A stretch of 64,000 bases of DNA. Source: Neptuniibacter marinus. Lineage in GTDB: Bacteria > Pseudomonadota > Gammaproteobacteria > Pseudomonadales > Balneatricaceae. Position numbers and translations under genes: made by a program. Shown in pieces: positions 28,127-38,129 of this stretch. The stretch spans positions 186,001 to 250,000 of the forward strand of contig NZ_LUTR01000001.1 in assembly GCF_001597725.1 (NCBI RefSeq), given 5' to 3'. Below the pieces are notes generated by a model. The model saw only the letters and a list, made by a program, of their open reading frames with translations, was not told where the DNA came from and did not search any database. Positions within the stretch are counted from its first letter, which is position 1. Each line of letters starts with the position of its first letter.

Positions 28127-28930
28127 TTAACGTCCCATAAACCAAACAGCCAACAAAAACACACCCAAGAGCATACGATAGATAACAAAGGGCTGCATGC
28201 CGATACGATCTAACCATTTAAGGAAAAAGTGGATACAGCTAAAGGCACTAATACCCGCTATCACGGTTCCCAATAACACCATCAGCCAAGGAGCGCTGTC
28301 GCCTTGTGCATAAAGGTCTAAACCTTTAATCAACCCAGCCCCAAGAATAACTGGGATCGAAAGAAGAAAAGAAAAGCGGGCAGCCGCTTGACGCTCAAAC
28401 CCCAACATCAAGGCTGTAGAAATAGTGATACCGCTGCGTGACGTCCCTGGAATTAACGCCAACGCCTGAGAACACCCTATATAAAGGGCATCCTTAACCG
28501 TCAACGTACTCAATTGACGCGTTTCAACTCTAAAAAGATCAGCCCAACAAAGCACCCCACCAAAAATAAGCGTTGTTCCAGCAATGACTAAAATTGAACG
28601 TAAATTCTGATCAATAAAATCATTTAATAACAAGCCAACAATCAGCGCAGGAAAGGTGGCTAAGATGGTTAACCAAGCCAAGCTTGCATCCTCACTTCGC
28701 CCCCCGTTACAACTTGCGCACCACGCACAAAACATAGACCTCAAGTCCTTGCGGAAATAGATCACCACTGCCAATAATGTACCCACATGTACGCCGACAT
28801 CAAAAGCTAACCCCTGATCCTGCCAGCCCAAAAGCTGTGAAGGTAAAATCAGATGGGCCGAACTACTGATCGGTAAAAATTCCGTCAATCCTTGAAGTAA
28901 GGCCAGTATAACGACTTGAAAAAGCTCCAT
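28127..28930 (-). CDS. uppP: Undecaprenyl-diphosphatase
   Basis: A 267-residue multi-helix membrane protein (BacA/UppP). Both signature loops are present: GLTEFLPISSSAHLIL near the N-terminus and LIPGTSRSGITISTAL. It recycles undecaprenyl pyrophosphate to the lipid carrier used for cell-wall synthesis. It starts immediately after the tsaB stop, so the two are in one transcript. Confidence 0.95.
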   Translation of the reverse strand: MELFQVVILALLQGLTEFLPISSSAHLILPSQLLGWQDQGLAFDVGVHVGTLLAVVIYFRKDLRSMFCAWCASCNGGRSEDASLAWLTILATFPALIVGLLLNDFIDQNLRSILVIAGTTLIFGGVLCWADLFRVETRQLSTLTVKDALYIGCSQALALIPGTSRSGITISTALMLGFERQAAARFSFLLSIPVILGAGLIKGLDLYAQGDSAPWLMVLLGTVIAGISAFSCIHFFLKWLDRIGMQPFVIYRMLLGVFLLAVWFMGR

Positions 28931-29614
28931 TTATTGCTGATCCTTCTTTTTCCATGCGACTTGGTCGCGGAGATAAACTGGCAGAGCTAGCTCGGGTGAG
29001 ATGCCCTTCCCTTGCGCCCACGCATCGAGCGCCAGTACAAGCATACTTTCTGATGATGGATAATATGTTTCAGTGCTCAATTGGACCGCGCGCTTAACTG
29101 ATTCAGGCATCGCTTCCAAATAACGCCACCCACTCCCCACAGCGAGATACCCTTCTGCATCAACGGCAAAGGTACTTGGCGTCGCAACTTGTTCGCTCAA
29201 CTCCATCACAGGCAGCCCATTTTCAATACGGTAACTCGCCACATAGATCTCATCCATACGCGCATCTAACGCAGCCACAATTTTGTCCGCACCTTCAACC
29301 TTTGCTGCCGATACAGCTAGCGTCTCTAACGTAGAGATAGGTAGAACAGGTAAATCGGCTCCATAGGCGAGACCTTGCGCGACCCCTGTTGCAATACGAA
29401 TACCCGCAAAAGACCCTGGCCCACGCCCAAAAGCGATTGCATCTAAGGCGGAGATAGCAATACCTGCATCCGCCAATATCGCTTCGGTCATAGGCAAAAG
29501 CTGCTGAGTATGTTGACGAGGAATGATTCTAAAATCTTCTTTAATTTCGCCGTTACAACTCAAGGCTACAGAGCAAGCATCGGTGGACGTATCAAGTGCT
29601 AGAATGTTTGACAT
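28931..29614 (-). CDS. tsaB: tRNA t6A biosynthesis protein TsaB
   Basis: A 227-residue ASKHA-fold protein: ILALDTSTDACSVAL at the N-terminus, the ALDAIAFGRGPGSFAGIRIA motif and ALDARMDEIYVASY. TsaB (YeaZ) supports TsaD in forming N6-threonylcarbamoyladenosine at tRNA position 37. Confidence 0.95.
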   Translation of the reverse strand: MSNILALDTSTDACSVALSCNGEIKEDFRIIPRQHTQQLLPMTEAILADAGIAISALDAIAFGRGPGSFAGIRIATGVAQGLAYGADLPVLPISTLETLAVSAAKVEGADKIVAALDARMDEIYVASYRIENGLPVMELSEQVATPSTFAVDAEGYLAVGSGWRYLEAMPESVKRAVQLSTETYYPSSESMLVLALDAWAQGKGISPELALPVYLRDQVAWKKKDQQ

Positions 29615-29727
29615 TAAATTGAATCACTTAAAAATAAGAACAGGGTAAGACATGCGAATCTAAAAACTTGCATGAATTCTACTCCGGTGAAGCGCTAATT
29701 TCATCTATAGCGACGCTTCCTCCTTTG

Positions 29728-30369
29728 TTAAATTAAATCTTCGCCCCATTTAGGCAGCAGGCTTTGCTCAATATTAAGCTGATTCAAAATCCGAGCGACC
29801 ACAAAATCCACCATATCTTCGATCGTTGTTGGGCGATTATAAAAACCGGGACTCGCAGGAATCACAATCACGCCCATACGCGTTAATTTCAACATATGCT
29901 CTAAATGAATCTCAGAATACGGCGCCTCTCTGGGAACTAATATAAGCTGACGGCGCTCTTTCAATGCCACATCCGCAGCACGTTCAATCAGATTATTACT
30001 CGCTCCTGTAGCAATCGCTGATAAAGAGCCTGTACTGCAAGGACAAACAACCATTTTACTCGGTGCCCCTGACCCTGAAGCAACTGGAGCCATCCACTGC
30101 TCACGCCCAAACACTTTTAGCTGATTTGGTTTAGCCTTATACATCTGGCTCAAGAATTGCTCTTGATCCGCTGGCGTACCGGGCAGCTTTAGATCCGTCT
30201 CAGTACTAATCACCACTTGCGCAGCACGAGAAATCATGACAAAAACGCGTTTATCTTTTGCTAATAAGCACTGTAATAGGCGCAATCCATATTGTGCGCC
30301 GGAGGCTCCGGTTATAGCAACCGTAATGGTCTCTTGCGTATCCGCTCCCGCTGCCTTTTGATTTACCAT
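29728..30369 (-). CDS. ubiX: Flavin prenyltransferase UbiX
   Basis: A 213-residue flavoprotein with TGASGAQYGLRLL at the N-terminus, PCSTGSLSAIATGASNNLI and ERRQLILVPREAPYSEIHL. UbiX makes the prenylated FMN cofactor for the decarboxylase UbiD in ubiquinone synthesis. It follows mpl by five bases, a conserved neighbour pair. Confidence 0.95.
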   Translation of the reverse strand: MVNQKAAGADTQETITVAITGASGAQYGLRLLQCLLAKDKRVFVMISRAAQVVISTETDLKLPGTPADQEQFLSQMYKAKPNQLKVFGREQWMAPVASGSGAPSKMVVCPCSTGSLSAIATGASNNLIERAADVALKERRQLILVPREAPYSEIHLEHMLKLTRMGVIVIPASPGFYNRPTTIEDMVDFVVARILNQLNIEQSLLPKWGEDLI

Positions 30370-30374
30370 GATTA

Positions 30375-31748
30375 CTACCCCTTTAACGCGGCTAACAAGC
30401 GCTGATGAATACCTTCAAAACCACCATTACTCATAATTACCACATGACACCCTGGCTCTACCGCCTTGACCAGATCATTGATCAGCAGGTCCGTATTTGA
30501 ATAAACTGTAGATGACACAGAGCTTTGTGCAGCAATACTCTCCAACGACCAGTCCATACCTTGTGGCTGAAACCAATAAACCACATCCGCATTTGTAATA
30601 GATTCAGCCAGTAACGCTTGATGGGTACCTAGACGCATTGTATTTGAGCGAGGTTCAATCACCGCTATCACCTTGGCTTGTCCAACCTGAGCCCGTACTC
30701 CTTGCAAGGTGGTTTCAATAGCGGTGGGGTGATGAGCAAAATCGTCATAGACTTTAACCCCATTAACCTCGCCTAGCAGTTCCATTCTCCGCTTAACCCC
30801 AGCAAAGCAATTCAATGCTTCTATCGCATGATGCGGCTGAACGCCAACATTTCTTGCAGCGGCAATAGCCGCCAAACCATTATTTACATTATGCTTTCCG
30901 GTCACCTTCCAAGAAACCACACCCGCTCTACTTCCCTGGTGCCAAACCTCAAACTGGGAACCATCATCTTTAAGCAAAACCGCCTGCCACTCCACCTCAG
31001 AAGATGAATCAAAGACCCCTATGCGGGTCTGAGCTACATCAGTCCACACCCCCATATCAACCACCTCTTGCAGTGCAGTTTCCTCTTGAGGAAAAATAAC
31101 TTGGCCATTATTTGGCACAATCCTAACTAAGTGATGGAACTGTCGTTGAATAGCCGCTAAATCAGGAAAAATATCCGCATGGTCATATTCAAGATTATTC
31201 ATAATAAGCGTGCGAGGATGATAGTGAACAAATTTTGAGCGCTTATCAAAAAAAGCCGTGTCGTACTCATCAGCTTCAATTACGAAAAAAGGCGAATCAC
31301 CCAAGCGCGCAGATACTCCAAAACCCAAAGGCACACCACCGATTAAAAAGCCCGGTTTCATACCCGCTTGGTCTAAAATCCACGCCAGCATAGTCGACGT
31401 GGTCGTTTTACCGTGCGTACCTGCAACCGCTAAAACCCATTTATCTTTAAGCAAATGTTCTGAAAGCCACTGGGGGCCAGAGGTATAATTGAGCCCTTTA
31501 TCCAACATATACTCTATCGCGGGATTACCTCGCGACATTGCATTACCCACCACAATCAAATCAGGTTCCGGGCTGAACTGGGCGGGATCAAAGCCTTGAA
31601 TTAATGCAATACCTTGCGACTCAAGCTGTGTACTCATTGGTGGGTACACATTTTGATCCGAGCCTGTCACTTTATGTCCCAACTGTTTGGCTAAAATGGC
31701 CAACGATCCCATAAAGGTCCCACAGATGCCTAAAATGTGAATATGCAA
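30375..31748 (-). CDS. mpl: UDP-MurNAc:L-Ala-gamma-D-Glu-meso-DAP ligase
   Basis: A Mur-ligase-family enzyme that reattaches recycled murein tripeptide to UDP-MurNAc. ATP loop VAGTHGKTTTSTMLAWIL; N-terminal Rossmann-type HIHILGICGTFMGSLA; C-terminal DDFAHHPTAIETTL. I place the start at TTG 31748 because it gives the family N-terminus and has GGAG eight bases upstream; a longer in-frame stretch to 31838 adds unconserved residues. Length from the TTG is 457, the normal Mpl size. Confidence 0.93.
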   Translation of the reverse strand: MHIHILGICGTFMGSLAILAKQLGHKVTGSDQNVYPPMSTQLESQGIALIQGFDPAQFSPEPDLIVVGNAMSRGNPAIEYMLDKGLNYTSGPQWLSEHLLKDKWVLAVAGTHGKTTTSTMLAWILDQAGMKPGFLIGGVPLGFGVSARLGDSPFFVIEADEYDTAFFDKRSKFVHYHPRTLIMNNLEYDHADIFPDLAAIQRQFHHLVRIVPNNGQVIFPQEETALQEVVDMGVWTDVAQTRIGVFDSSSEVEWQAVLLKDDGSQFEVWHQGSRAGVVSWKVTGKHNVNNGLAAIAAARNVGVQPHHAIEALNCFAGVKRRMELLGEVNGVKVYDDFAHHPTAIETTLQGVRAQVGQAKVIAVIEPRSNTMRLGTHQALLAESITNADVVYWFQPQGMDWSLESIAAQSSVSSTVYSNTDLLINDLVKAVEPGCHVVIMSNGGFEGIHQRLLAALKG

Positions 31749-31972
31749 CGTCCAAACTCCGGCTAATAAATAATAAAAAATGAGCAAATATATTTGTCTA
31801 TCATAACAGTTTTGCAGATGCGGTAACTTGTCCACCAAACATTATCAGCGATACGGCGAAAAATCTTATAATAAACCATCAAAAATGCGCCACAAACAAT
31901 GCATTTTGTCTAAGTTTCACGTAAAATTCTCGCCCAACTTTTCAACTATTCTATCTGCGAGATAATACGAGA

Positions 31973-32974
31973 ATGCTGCTCCTGAGCCAGTTCCTGAAAC
32001 AACAGGAAACCGAAGACAAATTAGTCGATTTGATTGGCACGTTAATGCTTGCCTGTAAAGAAGTTGCCATCCAACTTCGTGAAGGCGAATTAGCCGGGGT
32101 TCTAGGATCAACGGATAACACTAACGTTCAAGGTGAAACCCAGAAAAAAATGGACGTTATAGCAAATGATCTGCTTAAAAAGTTTTTACTCGACAACGCA
32201 CTCGTGGCGGGTATTGCCTCTGAAGAGGAAGATCACCCCGTTGGCGGTAACCCAAACGGTAAATACCTTGTCATCTTCGATCCGTTAGATGGCTCGTCTA
32301 ATATCGATGTTAATGTTTCAGTAGGAACCATCTTCTCGGTACTTGAAATCGAAGAAGGCATGGATCCAACTACGGACGAAGCCTATCTACAGCCCGGTCG
32401 CAAACAAGTTGCTGCTGGCTACGTATTATATGGCCAATCATCCATCTTATCGCTATCAACTGGCCAAGGCGTAAATTTCTTTACGCTTGCCCATACGGGT
32501 GACTTCATTCTTACCCGCGAACAAGTCAGCATCCCTAAAGAAACAAATGAGTTTGCCATCAACATGTCAAACCATCGTTTCTGGGAAGAAGAGATGCGTA
32601 ATTATATTGGTGACCTTCTCCAAGGCGAAGAAGGTGTACGCGAAAAGAACTTCAATATGCGCTGGATCGCATCTATGGTTGCAGAAGTACATCGCGTACT
32701 CACGCGCGGTGGAATATTTACTTACCCTTGGGACAGTCGCGATTCCAGCAAACCTGGAAAGCTCCGCCTTATGTACGAAGGCAATCCAATGAGCATGCTA
32801 ATCGAGCAAGCTGGCGGGACTTCCAGCACATGCTATAAAAACATTCTCGACCTAGAGCCTAAACATATTCACCAACGCTGTTCTGTAGCGCTAGGCTCTA
32901 CTAAAGAAGTTGAAACATTGCTTACTTACCACTCAGAATCAAGTGATGGCCGTGCAGCAAAATTAAATACATAA
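31973..32974 (+). CDS. fbp: Class I fructose-1,6-bisphosphatase
   Basis: A 333-residue gluconeogenic phosphatase. Metal-site motifs are ASEEEDH and the signature [20 protein letters not shown], and [20 protein letters not shown] lies near the end. Divergent from mpl across 224 bases. Confidence 0.96.
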   Translation: MLLLSQFLKQQETEDKLVDLIGTLMLACKEVAIQLREGELAGVLGSTDNTNVQGETQKKMDVIANDLLKKFLLDNALVAGIASEEEDHPVGGNPNGKYLVIFDPLDGSSNIDVNVSVGTIFSVLEIEEGMDPTTDEAYLQPGRKQVAAGYVLYGQSSILSLSTGQGVNFFTLAHTGDFILTREQVSIPKETNEFAINMSNHRFWEEEMRNYIGDLLQGEEGVREKNFNMRWIASMVAEVHRVLTRGGIFTYPWDSRDSSKPGKLRLMYEGNPMSMLIEQAGGTSSTCYKNILDLEPKHIHQRCSVALGSTKEVETLLTYHSESSDGRAAKLNT

Positions 32975-33001
32975 AAGCATCAGTTTCAGCTTTAAGTAGT
33001 A

Positions 33002-33030
33002 TTCTAAGCGTCTCACGCTGCGCTTATAAT
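33002..33030 (+). promoter_or_regulatory. Putative sigma-70 promoter of ppa
   Basis: A consensus TATAAT (33025-33030) is preceded at 17 bases by TTCTAA (33002-33007), a weak -35 box. The expected start is about 40 bases before the ppa ATG. Confidence 0.5.
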
Positions 33031-33076
33031 CCGACTCAGATATAACTTTTTTAAAACAGTTTACAGGAAGACAATT

Positions 33077-33610
33077 ATGGGCTTCGCACAAGTACCCGCA
33101 GGTAAAGACCTACCGAACGATCTGTACGTTATTATTGAAATTCCGGCAGATAGCGCTCCGGTCAAATATGAGATAGAGAAAGAAGAAGACGCAATCTTCG
33201 TTGACCGCTTCATGGCGGCACCAATGTTCTACCCAGCAAACTACGGTTATATCAATAATACGCTTGCTGATGACGGCGATGCTGTAGACGTATTGGTTAT
33301 GACACCTTACCCAGTTATTGCAGGCTCCGTGATTCGTTGTCGCCCTGTAGGCGTTTTAAACATGACTGACGAAGCCGGCGAAGATGCTAAACTTATCGCT
33401 GTACCTCACGACAAGCTAACTAAAGCTTACCGTGATGTTAAGGATATCGAAGACCTTCCGCAGCTTGAACTAGACCGTATTAAACACTTCTTCGAAAACT
33501 ACAAAGGCCTTGAAGAAGGAAAATGGGTTAAAGTTGAAGGCTGGGGCAGCGCAGATGCCGCACGCGCAGCTATTGTTGCTGGCGTAAAAGCTTACGAAGC
33601 CGCTAAATAA
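33077..33610 (+). CDS. ppa: Inorganic pyrophosphatase
   Basis: A 177-residue family I soluble pyrophosphatase: [23 protein letters not shown] holds the metal-binding acid cluster (written here as the two parts [11 protein letters not shown] and [10 protein letters not shown]). It hydrolyses pyrophosphate from biosynthetic reactions. AGGAAGACAATT precedes the ATG. Confidence 0.96.
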   Translation: MGFAQVPAGKDLPNDLYVIIEIPADSAPVKYEIEKEEDAIFVDRFMAAPMFYPANYGYINNTLADDGDAVDVLVMTPYPVIAGSVIRCRPVGVLNMTDEAGEDAKLIAVPHDKLTKAYRDVKDIEDLPQLELDRIKHFFENYKGLEEGKWVKVEGWGSADAARAAIVAGVKAYEAAK

Positions 33611-33632
33611 TTAGTATTATTTATGCAGCATA

Positions 33633-33660
33633 AAAAAACCTCGCATCGGCGAGGTTTTTT
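33633..33660 (+). terminator. Terminator of ppa
   Basis: A 12-bp perfect stem, AAAAAACCTCGC (33633-33644) with GCGAGGTTTTTT (33649-33660), and loop ATCG. It is 22 bases after the stop codon. Confidence 0.92.
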
Positions 33661-33819
33661 TATTATGAAGCTAGCCTATATGCCGCCCATAGCCCATTAT
33701 GCTCAGCCCTCATACACACATTTACTTGCCGTAAATTGCAAGTTACCACTTCACGTATCAGTAAAAATAGATATACTTACCCCAGCTATCTCAGGGAAAT
33801 ATAAGAATAGAGGTGAATA

Positions 33820-34275
33820 ATGACACTTCCCAAATTTTGTATATGCGTTATAAGCCTTTTAATGTCCAGTATGGTCATGGCCGACAAAAATAGTTTGTTA
33901 GTACAAAACTACCTTAATTCTTTTGCCAGTCGCGACGCTCAAGGCATATTCAATCTAATTAACTGGGAAGGGGTTGATAAAGAATCTCGTCGCTCTCTAC
34001 AGAAATACATCAAATCAGGCTTTAAAGGCCGACAGATTCGTCGTATTTATATAGATCCAATTGCTCAAAATGCTCCGCAGTCATATATCCAAGATGGCAA
34101 AAAGTATGCCCTAAACTTAAAACCAACCGGTCAACTTAATATTGTTTACATCAACAATAAAGGGAAACGCACGACCAGCACTCTTTTTGTTGGCGAGTAC
34201 AAAGGACAGCTGAAAATTGGTAGCGCAATAGCCGCACCTGAAACCATCGCGTGCAATGGAAACAAAAGCTGCTAA
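33820..34275 (+). CDS. Small exported protein of unknown function
   Basis: A 151-residue protein with a signal peptide (about 1-21, cut after VMA-D). The mature part begins KNSLLVQNYLNSFASRDAQG, which reads like the first helix of an NTF2-like fold, and it ends with CNGNKSC, giving one possible disulphide. GAGGTGAATA precedes the ATG. It stands alone between two hairpins. It is predicted to be periplasmic; I cannot name a family. Confidence 0.7.
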   Translation: MTLPKFCICVISLLMSSMVMADKNSLLVQNYLNSFASRDAQGIFNLINWEGVDKESRRSLQKYIKSGFKGRQIRRIYIDPIAQNAPQSYIQDGKKYALNLKPTGQLNIVYINNKGKRTTSTLFVGEYKGQLKIGSAIAAPETIACNGNKSC

Positions 34276-34292
34276 AACACCGCAAATACTGT

Positions 34293-34331
34293 GTCTAAAG
34301 GGCACCCTTTTGGGTATTATAGACTTTAGAC
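34293..34331 (+). terminator. Hairpin after the small exported protein gene
   Basis: GTCTAAAG (34293-34300) pairs with CTTTAGAC (34324-34331), with an inner ACCC-TTTT-GGGT stem. There is no clear U tract, so its role as a terminator is uncertain. Confidence 0.45.
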
Positions 34332-34464
34332 GCAGCCTATACATTCCAATCTTTGATCAGCATGAATCAGACAACAAATAACCCCATCTTCTTGAAAAAC
34401 TTTCCATTGCTCAACCGTGCAATCTAATTAAAATCGAAAATTCGTATATTTAATTGGAAGTTAG

Positions 34465-34560
34465 ATGGCTGAAATAATAATACTAGCAGTTAGCGTCCCA
34501 CTACTTATAGCCTGGATCTTAAGTCTGCGAAAGAACGAAAATACTGAAGAGCCAAGCTAA
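34465..34560 (+). CDS. Putative 31-residue membrane peptide
   Basis: The frame reads MAEIIILAVSVPLLIAWILS followed by LRKNENTEEPS. It is one hydrophobic helix with a positively charged then acidic tail, the pattern of small single-pass membrane proteins. TGGAAG precedes the ATG at suitable spacing. No neighbour suggests a role. It is supported only by composition and ribosome site. Confidence 0.45.
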   Translation: MAEIIILAVSVPLLIAWILSLRKNENTEEPS

Positions 34561-34612
34561 AAGAGTAAGCACAAGAATTTGCACCCACCCTTAACACTTG
34601 AGTGCAAATAAG

Positions 34613-35389
34613 TTAGTGAGAGAGTTCTTCGAATAATTCGATAAACTGTAGCGTCAATTTATGTTTTGGCGACATATGAATAAGTGGACGTGTCTCATCA
34701 TGGGATTCTTTCATTTTCACTGACGCTGAAATTTTTGCATTAAGTACAGGAAGATCGTCATCTAGCAACTCATCAACAATGCGCTTAGGGAGACTAGCGC
34801 GAGGTTGATACTGATTCACCACTATACCCTCAACAACAAGCGCATCATTATGATCCTCTTTCGTTTCATGCACATTAGCTAACAAGCTGTACAGTGCCTG
34901 TCGCGCAAACTCATCACAATCAAAAGGGATTAAACATCTTTCAGAAGCAACTAAAGCAGAAAGCGTATAAAAGTTGAACGCTGGCGGTGTATCTATATAA
35001 ACAGCATCATAATCATCAGATAACTGCTCTAGTGCATCTTTTAATTTATAAATTTTATGTTTCGATTCTAATTTTGACTGCAAATCGCCTAAATCTGAGT
35101 TAGAGGGTATTACACTTAAGTTCTCATAGGGCGTGGCATGTACATAGTGCTCAGGCCCATTAGGTTTCATCTGAAAGGTCAGCGTTTGCTCAAAAAAATC
35201 TTTAATATCAGGCTTAACATCTTGATAGCCTTCACCTAAAAGATAGTGACTAGAGTTACATTGAGGATCAAGATCAATCACCAAAGTACGTTTACCACGA
35301 GCTGCACTAATTGCTGCCAAATTCACAGCAATGCTAGACTTACCCACTCCTCCTTTCTGATTGAAAACTACGCGCTTAATCATCGCCAT
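34613..35389 (-). CDS. Orphan ParA-family ATPase
   Basis: A 258-residue deviant Walker ATPase: FNQKGGVGKSSIAVNLA (Walker A with the leading lysine), LVIDLDPQCNSSHYLLG, and YDAVYIDTPPAFNFYTL. The family partitions DNA or positions protein complexes. No ParB gene, parS-like repeats or cargo gene is adjacent, so it may position something other than the chromosome. Divergent from aroQ. Confidence 0.9.
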   Translation of the reverse strand: MAMIKRVVFNQKGGVGKSSIAVNLAAISAARGKRTLVIDLDPQCNSSHYLLGEGYQDVKPDIKDFFEQTLTFQMKPNGPEHYVHATPYENLSVIPSNSDLGDLQSKLESKHKIYKLKDALEQLSDDYDAVYIDTPPAFNFYTLSALVASERCLIPFDCDEFARQALYSLLANVHETKEDHNDALVVEGIVVNQYQPRASLPKRIVDELLDDDLPVLNAKISASVKMKESHDETRPLIHMSPKHKLTLQFIELFEELSH

Positions 35390-35436
35390 TTTCTTTCTCC
35401 TTCAATCCCACACAAAAAACACTAGTACCGCATTGC

Positions 35437-35465
35437 AATATCTATAATTATGAAGCCAACGTCAA
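35437..35465 (-). promoter_or_regulatory. Putative sigma-70 promoter of the ParA-like gene
   Basis: On the minus strand, TTGACG (35465-35460) and GATATT (35442-35437) are 17 bases apart, about 50 bases before the gene start. The rest of the 311-base gap to aroQ (35390-35700) shows no further gene. Confidence 0.5.
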
Positions 35466-35700
35466 CAATCTTGAGCGTAAAAGAATAAAACTATAGCCAA
35501 AAGGACTAATATTAAAAAAACCTAATGCATGAGCGCAGCAAATATTCATTTCATGTTCAATATTCTCTGTGAATGAGGAGACATTTTCGGCAAAAAAGCA
35601 CTAAAACAGCAAAAACTTGCTAAGTTATAGACAAGAGAAAAAGACTACGGCAAACTATAGTAGTTGATTAAGTCGCTCTGCCAATTTTCAGGAATAAACC

Positions 35701-36138
35701 ATGGCAAAAATCCTGTTACTAAATGGCCCAAATCTGAATTTATTGGGCATGCGTGAACCTGAGGTTTACGGTACAAACACATTGGACAATATTTGCCAAA
35801 AACTGATACTGCAAGCGCAAAATCAAGGCCATGAATTACTGCACTGCCAAAGCAACCGAGAATACATCCTACTTGAGCGAATACATCAAGCTCAGCAGGA
35901 AGAGGTTGCTTTTATTATTATCAATCCGGCCGCCTTTACACATACAAGCATTGCACTGCGTGACGCTTTACTGGGAGTTAATATCCCGTTTATTGAAGTA
36001 CACCTCTCAAATGTGCATGCACGAGAAACATTTCGCCATCATTCCTATTTATCGGATGTTGCGCAAGGTGTTATTTGTGGCTTTGGCGCGCAAGGATACG
36101 AATTTGCTTTGCAATCTGCCATAAAACAGATTGCTTAA
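35701..36138 (+). CDS. aroQ: Type II 3-dehydroquinate dehydratase
   Basis: A 145-residue enzyme of the shikimate pathway. [20 protein letters not shown] at the N-terminus and [20 protein letters not shown] near 98-117 are type II signatures, including the catalytic Tyr and His. It heads the aroQ-accB-accC group, a conserved order. Confidence 0.95.
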   Translation: MAKILLLNGPNLNLLGMREPEVYGTNTLDNICQKLILQAQNQGHELLHCQSNREYILLERIHQAQQEEVAFIIINPAAFTHTSIALRDALLGVNIPFIEVHLSNVHARETFRHHSYLSDVAQGVICGFGAQGYEFALQSAIKQIA

Positions 36139-36177
36139 AAACTAATTATTGTTGCTTTTAAAGAGACCGGGATCAGA

Positions 36178-36627
36178 ATGGACATTCGCAAAGTCAAAAA
36201 ACTGATTGAGCTGTTGGAAGAATCCAACATCAACGAAATAGAAATTAAAGAAGGCGAAGAATCCGTGCGCATTAGCCGCGGCGCCCCAGCCCCTGTAGCT
36301 GCCTACCCTGCTGCGCCTATGCCCACCCCTGCAGCTGCGCCTGCGCCAGCTGCTGTGCCGACCGAAGCGGTAAGCGAAGCACCGGTAACTTCAGGTCATG
36401 TTGTTCAATCACCAATGGTTGGCACGTTCTATAGCGCTCCATCACCAAGTTCTCCTGCATTCATTGAAGTAGGTAAAACAGTGAAGGCCGGTGATGTTAT
36501 CTGCATTGTAGAAGCAATGAAGATGATGAACCAAATTGAAGCAGACAAGAGTGGCGTTATTGAAGCTATCCTTGTTGAAGATGGTCAGCCGGTTGAATAC
36601 GATCAACCTCTTGTAACTATCGTTTAA
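36178..36627 (+). CDS. accB: Biotin carboxyl carrier protein of acetyl-CoA carboxylase
   Basis: A 149-residue BCCP: N-terminal helical part, an Ala/Pro-rich linker (about 40-70) and the biotinyl domain with the biotinylated lysine in [11 protein letters not shown]. It carries the carboxybiotin between AccC and AccAD in fatty-acid synthesis. Confidence 0.96.
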   Translation: MDIRKVKKLIELLEESNINEIEIKEGEESVRISRGAPAPVAAYPAAPMPTPAAAPAPAAVPTEAVSEAPVTSGHVVQSPMVGTFYSAPSPSSPAFIEVGKTVKAGDVICIVEAMKMMNQIEADKSGVIEAILVEDGQPVEYDQPLVTIV

Positions 36628-36658
36628 GCCAATAACGCATAAGCAAGGATCACTTTCG

Positions 36659-37999
36659 ATGCTAGATAAAGTAGTCATAGCGAACCGAGGCGAAATTGCG
36701 CTTCGTATTCTGCGCGCTTGCAAAGAACTGGATATCAAAACCGTTGCTATCCACTCTCAAGCAGACAAAGATCTCATGCACGTCCGCTTAGCTGATGAAG
36801 CTGTTTGTATAGGTCCTGCATCTTCAGTAAAAAGCTATTTAAATGTCCCCTCTATTATCGCTGCAGCAGAAGTAACTGATGCTGTAGGTATTCACCCGGG
36901 ATACGGTTTCTTAGCGGAAAATGCTGATTTTGCTGAACAAGTTGAACGCTCAGGTTTTACATTTATCGGTCCCAAAGCGGAAACAATTCGTCTAATGGGT
37001 GATAAAGTTTCAGCTATCGAAGCAATGAAAGAAGCTGGCGTACCTACAGTCCCAGGCTCTGACGGCGCATTAGATGATGACACAGAGCACACCTATAAGA
37101 TTGCCGAACGCATTGGTTACCCCGTTATCATAAAAGCTGCGGCCGGCGGTGGTGGACGAGGTATGCGTGTTGTTCATTCTGAGGCTTCACTTATAAACTC
37201 CATTCATGTGACTCAATCAGAAGCCGCTGCGGCATTTGGTGATGACACCGTTTATATGGAGAAATATCTTGAAAACCCTCGCCATGTCGAAGTCCAAGTT
37301 TTAGCTGACGGGCAAGGTAATGCAGTACACCTTTATGATCGTGATTGCTCAATGCAACGTCGCCATCAAAAAGTGGTAGAAGAAGCTCCAGCACCACACC
37401 TAGATCCTGATGCCCGCGCCCAAGTATTACAAGCTTGCGTAGATGCTTGTATCAAAATCAATTATCGCGGTGCAGGCACATTTGAGTTTTTATACGAAAA
37501 TGGCGGATTCTACTTCATAGAAATGAACACCCGAGTGCAAGTTGAGCATCCTGTAACAGAGATGATCACGGGTGTAGATATTGTAAAAGAGCAGTTACGA
37601 ATCGCTTCTGGATTACCTCTTTCTTTAAAACAGGAAGATATTAAAATTCAGGGCCACTCATTTGAGTGCCGTATCAATGCCGAAGATTCAAAAACCTTTC
37701 TTCCAAGCCCAGGTACAATCAAGCACTTCCATGCACCCGGCGGGAATGGTATCCGTGTAGATTCACATATTTATAATGGCTATACAGTACCTCCTCATTA
37801 CGATTCACTGATCGCCAAACTTATCAGTTATGGCGAAGACCGTGAAACCGCATTAAAACGTATGGAAATTGCTTTAGATGAAATGGTTGTTGACGGCATC
37901 CGTAGCAACATCGCTCTTCAGCAAGAGATTGTAAAAGACTGTAGATTCCAAGAAGGTGGTGTGAATATTCACTACCTTGAGAAGAAGCTAGGCTTATAA
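36659..37999 (+). CDS. accC: Biotin carboxylase subunit of acetyl-CoA carboxylase
   Basis: A 446-residue ATP-grasp enzyme: [18 protein letters not shown] at the N-terminus, the glycine-rich [18 protein letters not shown] and [18 protein letters not shown]. It carboxylates the biotin of AccB using bicarbonate and ATP. It lies 31 bases after accB. Confidence 0.97.
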   Translation: MLDKVVIANRGEIALRILRACKELDIKTVAIHSQADKDLMHVRLADEAVCIGPASSVKSYLNVPSIIAAAEVTDAVGIHPGYGFLAENADFAEQVERSGFTFIGPKAETIRLMGDKVSAIEAMKEAGVPTVPGSDGALDDDTEHTYKIAERIGYPVIIKAAAGGGGRGMRVVHSEASLINSIHVTQSEAAAAFGDDTVYMEKYLENPRHVEVQVLADGQGNAVHLYDRDCSMQRRHQKVVEEAPAPHLDPDARAQVLQACVDACIKINYRGAGTFEFLYENGGFYFIEMNTRVQVEHPVTEMITGVDIVKEQLRIASGLPLSLKQEDIKIQGHSFECRINAEDSKTFLPSPGTIKHFHAPGGNGIRVDSHIYNGYTVPPHYDSLIAKLISYGEDRETALKRMEIALDEMVVDGIRSNIALQQEIVKDCRFQEGGVNIHYLEKKLGL

Positions 38000-38013
38000 C
38001 CGTATAGACCAAC

Positions 38014-38041
38014 AAAAAACCCGCTATATAGCGGGTTTTTT
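38014..38041 (+). terminator. Terminator between accC and prmA
   Basis: A 28-base perfect palindrome with arms AAAAAACCCGCTAT and ATAGCGGGTTTTTT. It lies 14 bases after accC and should end the accBC transcript. Confidence 0.9.
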
Positions 38042-38129
38042 ATTACCTATGCACTACCTAGAACTATTCATCCGCGCCTTGATGACTGGTACTATTGGCC
38101 TGTCGAACTGTCCAATATGGAAGAACATA

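Noticed and set aside
33623-33820. A 65-codon frame after ppa
   Set aside because: It spans the strong ppa terminator and has no ribosome site.
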